The notes below the pieces were generated by a model that saw only the letters and a list, made by a program, of their open reading frames with translations, had not been told where the DNA came from and searched no databases. This document shows positions 32,288 through 43,179 of a stretch of 64,000 bases of DNA, in pieces. The DNA comes from Amorphophallus konjac. Lineage: Eukaryota; Streptophyta; Magnoliopsida; Alismatales; Araceae. Numbering within the stretch: position 1 is the stretch's first letter; each line of letters opens with the position of its first letter. Made by a program: the position numbers and the translations under genes. The stretch is taken from NCBI GenBank assembly GCA_022559845.1, contig CM040123.1:302052642-302116641 (forward strand), in the 5' to 3' direction.

Positions 32288-34375
32288 TGATGGGAATCAA
32301 CACCGGGCACTGATATTTTTAATTTACATTTATGTCCTTTTAGTTTATTTTTATATCCTTGGGAAAACATATGTGCAATTGTAAGGCTTTATAAGCCAAA
32401 ATGCGAGTCTTTAGGTTTTAGTAGGTTTTTATGCAAAAGTCCAGTAGGACCAACAAGGGGCCCCCACACTCTTACCCATTGGTCCACCTAAGCCCTAGGG
32501 ATCCATGTGGGGCTGGTCAAAGTCCTAGGTGGGCTTCTAGATGGTTTGACATTCAAAGGGGGACAAGTGGTAAAAAATGTCCAAGATGCCTCCCCTTAAG
32601 TCTAGGGGTGCCCCCCATTAAAATGACATTATATATATATTTTTTTAAGCCAATTGACCACATGGGGGAAGAAAATGCTACCCCTCCCCTCTCTCCCACG
32701 AAATTCCAACCCCCTCCCCCTTCCTCCCCTTCTATATAAACCCATGTATAGTGTTTTAAGGTTTAATGATGAATGAAGAGAAAATTATGAATTTGTTTGG
32801 AGCCAAAGAAGGGTGCGCCCACCTCCTCTCCCCTCCCCCCTCTTTCAGATGGATTTCTACCATTCTAGGGTGTGAGACCCATTCTATATCTCCCTCTTAT
32901 CCTCTGATTTCTGTTTCTCCCACCGCCGCCATCGCACCGTCGTCGCGCCGCCGCCACCAACGCCAGAGTTCTATCCACCTCAGGACAGGACATCAAAGCT
33001 TGAATTTTAGCTCTCCATCAGGAGCTCCGATCGAGTCCAAAATTGGAGGGTGAGTCATTCACGTCCACCCCAGCCTCCACAAAAAAAAATCCGGTCATTT
33101 ACCTTTGGTAGCTATTTTTCCAATTTCGTGTTCTTCAGCCTTCCTGTGCTATCTGTACTCAGTTTTGTGTCATAGCAACCCTGTGTTTCTTCAGTTTGAC
33201 CCCTTTTCCTTTATTTTTTTGAGTCACCAATTTTATTAGAAGTTCTTTCTACTACCCCCATCATCCACGAATTTTCTTAGAATTTCTGGAGTCCTTTTAA
33301 TATTTTTAAAAATCACTGTCTTTTCCCAAATCTGTTCTGTCCCGTGCAGTTCAGATCTGACCCTTGTCCAATATAAAATTCGTTTCTCCAACCATACCTC
33401 CTTCAGAAATTCCAAAAAGAATACTCTCGTTTTTGTTACTCATTCCTATACAACTTTCATGAAGAGGTCAACTTCCAGATCCGAACTTTGAACCACGATC
33501 AACATCAGTTCTCAGGAAAAACCACCTCTATACTAAGATTTATGGTTCTGTCCAACAGCAACATGTAAAATCGACCAAGGCCAGATCCAAGAAATTCAAA
33601 ATTCTTTCTCTTGCCGTAGATCGAAGTACTTCAAGTCAGCTTTCCAACGGTATCACTTTTGCGTCGATCCGACGTCGGGAGTGATCGCAGCAACAGATCT
33701 TGCTGGGTCACGCGCTGTAAAATAGAAGCTTTAGATCCATGGACAGTACATCCTCGGGCCTCCGGCTTGGGCCGCCCGACCTCCTCCCGGCATTCCAGGT
33801 CGACCACCTTCCAGGGATCGCTCCTCCAGGTGCCCCATTCACAACGGGACCCAACCCGCCAGACTCGGAGGGCTGATCCGCACGTGGGCCCCACAACCCG
33901 CAGCAAGCGTCTTCCGGACGGCACCGACGAGCGGATCCAAGTGCTGCCCGTCAACCCAAGATCGGTCCTCCCGGACCCACTTGTAGCTCGTTACCTCCCT
34001 GCATGGAGTGAGCATCAAAATTCACTACTACAATTTAAATATTTACTGTACCGGGAGTTACTGACATGGCCGGGATCGTCTTCCCCACGCCCAGAGCGTG
34101 GAGGTAAATTTACTCCCTCTCTCTTTCGCATTTGCTTTACTAGTATCTATTTGTATATGCCGCTGCAAGTGTTAGGATTCTTAGCCCGATATATTGTTAT
34201 CACCACTGTGAGAGAGCGAGAGTGAGTGACCCGTCCCGTGACTCGATCCGAGTACACGCGGAAAGTGATACCCGAGACTCACTGCCGGTTTCTCAACCGT
34301 GCACGGTCCCACGTCTTCCCTCGCTTAAGGGCGATCACGAGCTAGAGTCCCAGGTCGCGTGTCCGTCCCGCATGA
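32288..34375 (+). repeat. 5' LTR of the outer gypsy element (2088 bp)
   Basis: Starts TGATGGGAATC like the LTRs at 35055 and 39509, to which it is a diverged relative. It ends CATGA where the others end CATCA, then a primer-binding site follows. TATA box TATATAAA at 32733-32740. The 3' LTR of this element is not found; its interior ends at about 42676. Confidence 0.8.
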
Positions 34376-34378
34376 ATT

Positions 34379-34393
34379 TGGTATCAGGGCGCC
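34379..34393 (+). promoter_or_regulatory. Primer-binding site of the outer gypsy element
   Basis: TGGTATCAGGGCGCC, a slightly mutated form of TGGTATCAGAGC, the complement of the 3' end of plant initiator methionine tRNA. Confidence 0.8.
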
Positions 34394-34694
34394 AGTTGAG
34401 TCTAGGGTAGTATTTGGTTCAAAACACACAAAAAAGTGTCTAAGTCTAGGTGTTTCATTTGCATACCATTGTTCGGTATATAAAAAGGTGTCGCCCGACC
34501 GTTAGGTTACGCCTACGGAGAGATGATTCACTCGTATGAGAAGATCTTTGGATCCCCAGACTCCGCTAGGTACCAGATCTTGGTCGTGTCTAGGTTGGTA
34601 GTCGAGTCTGCATTCCAACTTTGCATTAGTTAGGGTTGTGTCTAGTGTCTTGTCCAAGTGTCGGCATGGTCATCCACTAGCTTCCCCGTGTCCC

Positions 34695-35054
34695 ATGGAT
34701 TACCAAATGCCCGGATCTTATGCATGGTGGTGATACTATCTAAAATGGGAGAACCACCCGGACCACCCCCATAGGCCCGTAGCCCAGGACTTCTATAGAT
34801 CCGATAACCCGAGTGACTACCTAGAGTGGGAAGCCGTTATGGACGACTATTTTGAGTGTTACATTATGTCCGGTCCCATGCAAGTCAACTTTGCCAAAAG
34901 GTGACTTTTCTATGAAGCCGCCGAAACATGGAGGGACATAAAATACTTCCGGGAAGATAGGAGGCTAAGGCCCATCGAGTCATGGTGGGATATGAAGAGA
35001 GCGCTTAGGAGGGTCTACCTTCCCCGCCCACCTACCTCCAACCACGGGGGTCAT
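34695..35054 (+). pseudogene. Outer gypsy element ORF, part 1 (gag fragment)
   Basis: ATG 34695 (MDYQMPGSYAWW). The frame reads through a TGA at about 34731 and another at about 34902. The stretch DYLEWEAVMDDYFECYIMSG and then SWWDMKRALRRVYLP matches, position for position, the gag of the nested element (YLDWEAGMDRYFEWFEMSDQ and TWTDMREQLRKKYLP type), so this is a gag-derived domain. It is cut at 35054 by insertion of the gag-only element and resumes at 41582 in the same frame. Confidence 0.7.
35050..35054 (+). repeat. Target-site duplication GTCAT, left copy
   Basis: GTCAT before the LTR start at 35055; repeated at 41577-41581. Confidence 0.95.
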
Positions 35055-37127
35055 TGATGGGAATCGACACCGAGTCAGTACCTTTTCATATTACATTTAT
35101 GTCTTTTTAGTTTGTGTTTATATCTTTGGGAAAGTATCGGCGCAATTGTACGGCTTTATAAGCCAATGCGTCATTCCCACGGATTGTGTGGGTTTCTATG
35201 TAATTTATTAGTAGGACCATCAAGGGGGCCCTCAGCCCTCTCCCATTGGTCTATGTCACCTTGTGGGGCTGGTCAACTATCCTAGGTGGACATCTAGAAT
35301 GGTGGGCTGGTCATATGGACACATGGGGTTAAATGGGTCAAGATTCCATGGTTGGACACCTACCCCCATTCAACCTTCTACTATATGGTCAAGGGGGTTC
35401 CCCTCTCCCCTTATTAGATTATTAATTTTTGTGTGTGATTCACACTTAATCTCAGCCCTTGATTCCCCTTCCCTAGATCCAAGGGTCCACATTGCATTTG
35501 ATGTAAACCATATATAAGCTTGTATTTTCATGTGAAATTCAATGAAAAATCAGAATTTTTTTTGAATGGCCAAGAGCTTGGTGCGCCCCCAGCCCCTCTC
35601 CCTCTGGTTCCTCTCCTCCAACCTCAAGTTCTAGAGTGATTCTACTTTCTATCATCCCCTCTCAACCTCCGGTGATCGTCTGTGCCGCCGCCGCCCCCGT
35701 TCGTGCCGCCATCGAGCCGCCTCTGTAGTTCTGTCTTTGTCCGACCACAACAGCTTCCACGAATTGTCTGTCTCAGCCACAAGCTTGGATTGATCTGAAT
35801 TTGTTATGGTGTGTTCTTACCTTGTATCCCAAGCTCCACCTAAATTTTCACGCCCAAATTCCATCGTTTAGTATTTTCCCATTTTCGTGCATCTTTCATT
35901 CCTAATTCTGTCCTGTCTCTGTCTACAGTGACAGCAGCCCTGTGTTTTCCCCCTCCGACCATCTTTTTGATTTGTCCAAATCCTCCCAATTGTACTGGGA
36001 GTTCTGTCCATCACCCCCTACATCCAAAAATTTTCTTAATGTTTTATCAGCCTTCTATCTATTTTTAGAAATTCGTGTTCTTCCTCAGCTACAGTGTTGT
36101 CAGCCAGATTCCAGATCCAACCCACTGCTAGTGCCAAAATCATAGAAATTCATAGCCTTTCCCACATCCAGATCCAAAAATAGTCCTACTTTCCTTGTTC
36201 GATTTCCTACAACCTTTCTGAAAAACACATCTTCAAATTCGGACATATACTTCACGGTCAAAGGCAATCAACAGGAAAGTTATCTGCAGATCTGAGTCTT
36301 CGGTTACTGTACAACAACAGCATATAAAATTCGCCAACACAAAGTACAAATCTGGTGAATTTTTCTAAAGGCCGTTAGATTGTAGTACTTTGAAGCAGCT
36401 TTCCAATGGCTCTGATCTCGTCGCATTCCGACACCGGTGCTGATCGCAGCGTCCGTTCTCGCCGGGGCGTGCGCTGAAATACAGAACCGGCAGATTTTCG
36501 ATCAGTTTTTTCCGACCGGTGCCGAACGGAGCCGCCCGGCCTCCGGCCGGCGAACCAACGTGCCGCCAGCCCGGGGAGCGCTTCTCCAAGTGTCTCCACT
36601 ACAGCGGTACCACCGGGTCCCACACGGCCCCTCCGGACAGCACGTGGGCCCCACGGTCGTGAACACGTGTGTAGCCGAATCAACACACGAAGCTGCCCAT
36701 CAACCCGAATTCGGTCCTCCCGGGGCCATTTGTATAGCCCTTTACCTCCCTGCGTGGAGTGGGCGATATTTCATTGCTGTCATCATTGTGTAATATTTAT
36801 CCCGGGAGTACGAGTTTCGGCCGGGTTCGTCTTCCCCACGCCGAGCGCGTGGAGGTATCACATTCGCTCCCTTACTTGGCATTTTGCTTACTTCATATAT
36901 ATTTATTTATGCCGCTGCTAGAGAGCATGTGTAGGGATATCTAGCTCGCTTTATATGTTCATTACCGCTGCTGCGAGAGAGTACGTGACCGTCTCGTGAC
37001 CCGATCCGGGCACAAAAGATAGCCGATCACCCTAGCTCATTACCGGTTTCTCAACCGCGCACATCCGACGCTTCCCTCGTTAAGGGACGATCGCGAGCTT
37101 GTCGTGTCCGTGTCTCGTCCCGCATCA
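35055..37127 (+). repeat. 5' LTR of the gag-only element (2073 bp)
   Basis: TGATGGGAATC...CGCATCA. TATA-like TATATAA at 35510-35516, followed about 170 bp on by CG-rich gtgccgccgccg sequence. No gene inside. Confidence 0.95.
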
Positions 37128-37130
37128 ATT

Positions 37131-37144
37131 TGGTATCAGAGCGA
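37131..37144 (+). promoter_or_regulatory. Primer-binding site of the gag-only element
   Basis: TGGTATCAGAGCGA, three bases after the LTR end. TGGTATCAGAGC is complementary to the 3' end of plant initiator methionine tRNA. Confidence 0.95.
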
Positions 37145-37441
37145 GTTTGAGTCTAGGGTGTCAAAAAAAAAAGAGTGTCATTTACGTCTAGTCATTAGTC
37201 GTTGTCTCAGTCGTGTTTAGGGTCATTATTTTAAAACAAAAAAAGTGTCTTTTGCATTTGCATCCCTTTACTCAGTATATCAAAAGGTGTTGTCTGAACG
37301 TTAGGCTACGCCTATCGGGAAGGCCGCACACTTGTGCGAGTGATCTTCGGATCGGTTATCTCCGCCACGTACCGAGTTTTGGTTACGTCTAGGTTCATCA
37401 TCTTGTAGTGTGCATTTGCATTAGTCGGTGTCTCCTACTCC

Positions 37442-39039
37442 GTGTCTTGCATGCCCACTCGTCGAGGTACCCAATACTCACCCCCACCACCACCTATGGC
37501 GGAATCCCGAGTTTATAGTTCCGATGAAGTGGCCACCATGTTCCGAACTCTTATGGGAAAAATGGATGGGTTGAGTGATCGCATGGAAGTGTTAAGCACC
37601 CGAGTGGATAGGATGGAAGGGTTGAGTACCCAGGTGAATGATCTAGGCACCCGCCTAGAAGAGAGGATGAAGGCCGTAGAGGATAGGGCCGCCGGGTCAA
37701 GCCAGTCCGTTCAGGGATTGGTCGGGAGAGTCACCGCACTAGAGAAAGGACCAGCCGAGACACACCCGATTGCCCCAGTCCAGGCACCCGCCCCACCTAC
37801 ACAAGGTCAACCGGAGCCGGTTCATCAACTCGCGACTCCAAGGGTTCAAGGGGTAGCTACTAGGAGGCACGAAGTCCCCGAGGTGCATGACTACGAGTCT
37901 GATAATGAGCATCGGGGACATGGTCGTGATCATCGCCATACACGGCGTACCCACGACCAAGATATGGATGAACGGGCCATTCGGACCGTTCGGGCCGACC
38001 CTCCCACCTTTGACGGGTCCTTAGACCCGAAGGTCTACCTTGATTGGGAGGCTGGTATGGACCGATATTTTGAGTGGTTCGAGATGTCGGACCAACGAAA
38101 AGTCAAGTATGCCAGGATGAAACTTTTAGGCCAAGCCCAAACCGATTGGAGAAACATGGAGAACCTATTGTTTCATCGTCAAGAACCCCCGATCGATACA
38201 TGGACTGATATGAGGGAGTAGCTTAGGAAGAAATACCTCCCTACCTCCTACCGCCAGCGTCTTATAGAGAGGTGGAAAAGTCTCACCCAAGGAGACCGGT
38301 CCGTCTCGGATTACATCGCTGAATTTGATGAGTACTACTTGCGATGCGATGCCACGGAGGAGGATTCCCTTACCGTCTCTCGGTTTCGGCGTGGTCTACG
38401 CCCACATCTACGGTATGAGCTTCTCCGCCGCAAGGTGGACAAGTTGGAGGATGCATATCAAGTTGCTCTTGAGATGGAGCAATTCGAGGGAGAGTTCGAG
38501 TCTATTCCTCGGTGGAGCCCCGCTCCTTCCCGTAGTGATTCCCGTGGCTCCTTAGGTTCATACCCGAGGGGACCCATGGCTCGTCCTCAGGAGCCCGCCC
38601 GTCAGGAGCACTTCGCTCCTAGACCTCGACCTCCCCCCCACGGGATCTACCTCCACCCCATCCACCGGCATCCGTTGCCCATCCCCGGGCACACATGGCC
38701 CGCCCCCTGGCCCCAACACTTCCCCCGCTGTTGCCCACGGCGCCTACACCTCCACCCTTGTTACCTACGCCCCCTACCCGTTGGGAGGATAAGGGTAAGG
38801 CCCCTCTTATAGGGGAGAGTAGTCGATCGCGAGTGCAGTGTTTCCACTGTCATGGATTTGGCCACATTGCCAGCGAGTGTCCCGCTCGCGCCACCCTAGC
38901 CTTAGGTGTTGGAGAGTCCGCACCTCCTGAGCTTGAGTGTGTCAATTACGTGGCCGATGAGGCACTAGCCGATGAGTACTATGCCTTGGGGGGGGAAGAG
39001 TGGGAGAGCTCTCCTGCCGCCCAGGATGCGGCCACCTAG
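37442..39039 (+). pseudogene. gag: gypsy gag (chromovirus-like) with zinc knuckle
   Basis: Capsid-nucleocapsid protein. From ATG 37442: a heptad-like coiled coil (about residues 30-100; repeated RMEGLSTQV/RLEERM type), a charged linker with His/Arg, then the retrotransposon gag core starting PPTFDGSLDPKVYLDWEAGM. A TAG at 38219-38221 replaces the expected Gln codon in DMREQLRKKYLP. The same frame then continues through TQGDRSVSDYIAEFDEYYLR and the terminal gag helices. A run of C near 38632-38640 shifts the frame. The last part, in the frame of 38695-39039, holds the zinc knuckle CFHCHGFGHIASEC (38839-38880; CX2CX4HX4C) and an acidic tail ending at 39037-39039. One stop and one shift disable this copy. 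No pol follows. The true start could be the later ATG of MAESRVY. Confidence 0.88.
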
Positions 39040-39499
39040 TGGGATTGATGCTATCACCTTCGTCTAGGGTCATATATGAGTCAGTGTGTTTTCCTTGTGT
39101 GTTTTGTTTTGTGTGGTTTGTTTGCATGGTTTGTCTGTAGTTTGAGAGTCTGCATGTGTCTTGTGCAAGCTCGTTGTCGTTCTCTTATGAGTAAGAGGTG
39201 AGTGGACTCACTCGATGAGTATGGGATCGGTTCTACATCTATACCCGGATCAGTCACCTACAGGGACTCAGCGGTGATTCCTAGTGAGTCTACGAGCCGC
39301 TTCCTTCCCTTTTGAGAGCGCCCCATTCGGAGTGTCCACCTTTAGCCCATAGTAGTTCGCGCATATCGAGTATATATGGAATGAGCATGTGACGATCATT
39401 TGGAGTGGAGCGTACCCGCATTACTTGGCATGATGACAGATCCGCCGGAGTATTCGAGCATCCCTACCCCTACTCGACGGGGTCGAGTTCCTCCCACCC
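39040..39499 (+). other. Untranslated 3' internal region of the gag-only element
   Basis: 460 bp between the gag stop and the purine tract. No coding frame, repeat or pol remnant is seen. Confidence 0.7.
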
Positions 39500-39508
39500 G
39501 GGGAGAGT
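39500..39508 (+). promoter_or_regulatory. Polypurine tract of the gag-only element
   Basis: GGGGAGAGT directly before the 3' LTR start TGATGGG. Confidence 0.8.
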
Positions 39509-41576
39509 TGATGGGAATCGACACCGAGCCAGTACCTTTTCATATTACATTTATGTCCTTTTAGTTTGTGTTTATATCCTTGGGAAAGTATAGGCGCAAT
39601 TGTACGGCTTTATAAGCCAATGCGTCATTCCCACGGATTGTGTGGGTTTCTATGTAATTTGTCAGTAGGACCATCAAGGGAGCCCTCAGCCCTCTCCCAT
39701 TGGTCCATGTCACCTTGTGGGGCTGGTCAACTATCCTAGGTGGACAGCTAGAATGGTGGGCTGGTCATATGGACACATGGGGTTAAATGGGTCAAGATTC
39801 CATGGTTGGCCACCTACCCCCATTCAACCTTCTACTATATGGTCAAGGGGGTGCCCCTCTCCCCTTATTAGATTATTAATTTTTGTGTGTGATTCACACT
39901 TAATCCCAACCCTTGATTCCCCTTCCCTAGATCCAAGGGTCCACATTGCATTTGATGTAAATCATATATAAGCTTGTATTTTCATGTGAAATTCAATGAA
40001 AAATTAGAATTTTTGTTGAATGGCCAAGAGCTTGGTGCGCCCCCAGCCCCTCTCCCTCTGGTTCCTCTCCTCCAACCTCAAGTTCCAGAGTGATTCTACC
40101 TTCTATCATCCCCTCTCAACCTCCGGTGATCATCTGTGCCGCCGCCGCCGCCGTTCGTGCCGCCATCGAGCCGCCTCTGCAGTTCTGTCTTCGTCCGATC
40201 ACAACAGCTTCCACGAATTGTCTGTCTCAGCCTCGAGCTTGGAATTATCTTAATTGTTTATGGTGCGTTCTTACCTTGTATCCCAAGCTCCACTTAAATT
40301 TTCACGCCCAAATTCCATCGTTTAGTATTTTCCCATTTTCGTGCATCTTTCATTCCTAGTTCTGTCCTGTCTCTGTCTACAGTGACAGCTGCCCTGTGTT
40401 TTCCCCCTCCGACCATCTTTTTGATTTTTCAAATCCTCCCAATTTTACTGGGAGTTCTGTCCATCACCCCCTACATCCACAAATTTTCTTAATGTTTTAC
40501 ATTTTTATATCTATTTTTAGAAATTCGTGTTCTTCCTCAGCTACAGTGTTGTCAGCCAGATTCCAGATCCGACCCACTGCTAGTGCCAAAATCATATAAA
40601 TTCGTACCCTTTTCCAAATCCAGATCCAAAAATTGTCCTAGTTTCCTTGTTCGATTTCCTACAACCTTGCTGAAGAACACATCTTCAAATTCGGACATCT
40701 ACTTCACAGTCAAAGGCAATCAACAGGAAAGTTATCTGTAGATCTGAGTCTTCGGTTATTGTACAATAGAAGCATATAAAATTCACCAACACAAAGTACA
40801 AATCTGGTGAATTTTTCTGAAGGCCACTAGATTGCAGCACTTCGAAGCAGCTTTGCAACGGCTCTGATCTCGTCACATTCTGACACCGGTGCTGATCCCA
40901 GCGTCCGTTCTCGCCGGGGCGCGCTGAAATACAGAACCGGCAGATTTTCGATCGGTTTTTTCCGACCGGTGCCGAACGGAGCCGCCCGGCCTCCGGCCGG
41001 CGAACCAGCGTGCCGCCAGCCCGGGGAGCGCTTCTCCAAGTGTTTCCACTACAGCGGTACCACCGGGTTCCACACGGCCCCTTCGGACAGCACGTGGGCC
41101 CCACGGTCATGAACACGCGTGTAGCCGAATCAACACACGAAGCTGCCCGTCAACCCGAATTCGGTCCTCCCGGGGCCATTTGTATAGCCCTTTACCTCCT
41201 TGCGTGGAGTGGATGATATTTCATTGCTGTCATCATTGTGTAATATTTATCCCGGGAGTACGAGTTTCGGCCGGGTCCGTCTTCCCCACGCCGAGTGCGT
41301 GGAGGTATCGCATTCGCTCCCTTACGTAGAATTTTGCTTACTTCACATATATTTGTTTATGCCGCTGCTAGAGAGCATGTGTAGGGATATCTAGCTCGCT
41401 TTATATGTTCATTACCGCTACTACGAGAGAGTACGTGACCGTCCCGTGACCCGATCCGGGCACAAAAGAGAGCCGATCACCCTAGCTCATTGCCAGGTTT
41501 CTCAACCGCACATCCGACGCTTCCCTCGTTAAGGGACGATCGCGAGCTTGTCGTGTCCGTGTCTCATCCCTCATCA
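39509..41576 (+). repeat. 3' LTR of the gag-only element (2068 bp)
   Basis: Pair of 35055-37127, ending CTCATCA. TATA-like TATATAA at 39964-39970. Confidence 0.95.
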
Positions 41577-41581
41577 GTCAT
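41577..41581 (+). repeat. Target-site duplication GTCAT, right copy
   Basis: GTCAT directly after the LTR end, pairing with 35050-35054. Confidence 0.95.
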
Positions 41582-42676
41582 ACCACTAGCCAACCCCACC
41601 AACTCACCCACAATCAAGTGGTCCACACCTCCAACCAACCCCGCTCCTTCACCTCCATCCAAGCCCACCAAAGTACTCCCAATCAAGTGGCCCGCCTAGT
41701 CACCTCCAACCAACCTCCCCTTGGCACCTCCGTCCCATCCCACCCAAGCACCTCCAACCAAGTGGAAGCCCCAATTATAGTTGAGCCTAGGTCCACACCC
41801 GGGCCGAGAGACGAAGAGCGAGTCCACCATGAGGCCCTTACTCCAACCCGCACCTTTGATGAATTCATGAAAATGTTTTCGGATTGATTGGATAGGATAG
41901 AAAGGACACATGCTCCTTCACCACCCACGAGAGCTCCAATGCCACCACCCTCTACTTCCGAACTTTATTCGGAATCGTCTTACTTGGAGCCACCAAAGCG
42001 TGAGCCACCCGTGTTTCTAACGGGTACACTTTATATAGTCGAGCCACTACTTAGTTGGCTCAAGGTTGGCTTGGTCCCACCTCCTTACCCATCCATGGAC
42101 CCCACCCTACCACTGGTGCCCGTCAACTCATTCAACACTACATTCTAGTCTAGTCATCATGTTGATATCTTGGATGACCTTGTTATGGGATTAGACTCAC
42201 AATGGAAGTTGACGCGCTTATTGGCCCGAGGCTTCGACCAACCCACTAGTCGTTGCTTCACCCATCCGGCCTTCGGGTCCATCACCTCCGTGTACACCAT
42301 GGGTCATGTTACCACGGAGGTTCTTCTACTCCTCCCGTTACCGGCCGAGCCTGACTTCACTCCTTTTATCCCAAGGGAAGAACCGTACTTTCTATATGAG
42401 ACCACCGTCCCATCTCCCTTCATGGATGAAGGTGACCATCAACACCTTCTAGAACTCTATACATGGGACCTTGAGATGAGGGAATCCAAATCGAGGGGTC
42501 ACACATTCTTTGATCCCTTCGATCCCTTTCTTAGTGGGCCCCTTGGCCCACAACCTTCATTCCACCTCTTTAGGGAAGTCCTCTACCACACCCCTCCCAT
42601 TTGGGCCAGGCAACCTCCTGTGGACGCGGGATTTATCTCGCTTATTTATTATTTTATTTATTTATTATTTTATTGA
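41582..42676 (+). pseudogene. Outer gypsy element ORF, part 2 (unknown C-terminal region)
   Basis: With the nested element removed, the frame of part 1 continues directly here (GGH then TTSQPHQ) and stays in one register to TAA at 42674-42676, with stops at 41885 and 42146. The total frame is about 1.45 kb. This part is Pro/Ser/Thr-rich (repeated TSNQ phrases), then a segment FDEFMKMFSD, then SQWKLTRLLARGFDQPTSRC and IPREEPYFLYETTVP. It does not resemble gag C-terminus, zinc knuckle, protease or any pol domain I know. Preserved register suggests it encoded a protein until recently; function unknown. Confidence 0.6.
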
Positions 42677-42801
42677 TTTATTTTATTGGTTTGTTAGGCG
42701 TGCCAGTCACAGTGTGACGATTTCATTGTGCGCTCGACTTGACTTGGTCAGTCGATTGTGAAGTCCGAGTCGGGACCGAAAGTCTGTCACACCATAAAGG
42801 C
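42677..42801. other. AT-rich then mixed spacer
   Basis: TTATT-rich tail of the outer element and about 100 bp of sequence with GTGAC repeats. No gene. The Tat LTR is judged to start at 42802. Confidence 0.4.
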
Positions 42802-43179
42802 TGTGACATTAATTACGCCCTTCCTAAGAAGGACAACCCTTGATTAAATGCCAAAATAGGAGGCCACTCGGGGCGGCTAAAAATGAAGTGTATGATATTG
42901 AAACCCTTGTTATTATGGGAAGATAATTTAGTGCACAGCAGATTACTACACCGACATGACCACCTCTTATGTGGGTCGTGCCGGGTAGGAATAGGACGAC
43001 GTCCACGCAGTGGCGGGACGGGGTCCGGACCATCATCGAGGAGATGTCCCCTTTCATATTTCTCATCCAGCCAAGGGCCTCGCAGTGTTCATATTCCCCG
43101 GAAGAATGAGCCGGACGGGGGTGTGTGATGTGCACCTCCCGGGACTTATTGGGGTTAAAACGTCGATTGACATTTCGGC

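Larger units (their letters stand above)
35055..41576 (+). mobile_element. Complete gag-only LTR retrotransposon (TR-GAG type, 6.5 kb)
   Basis: LTRs 35055-37127 and 39509-41576, target duplication GTCAT, primer-binding site complementary to initiator methionine tRNA, a gag gene, and a purine tract before the 3' LTR. The interior is only 2.38 kb and has no protease, reverse transcriptase or integrase, so it is non-autonomous. The LTRs are close to identical by eye (a few substitutions and short indels), implying a fairly recent insertion into its older relative at 32288. Confidence 0.92.

Noticed and set aside
38695..39039. Zinc knuckle as a cellular RNA-binding protein
   Set aside because: It continues the gag coding region after a one-base shift in a C run and lies between matching LTRs.
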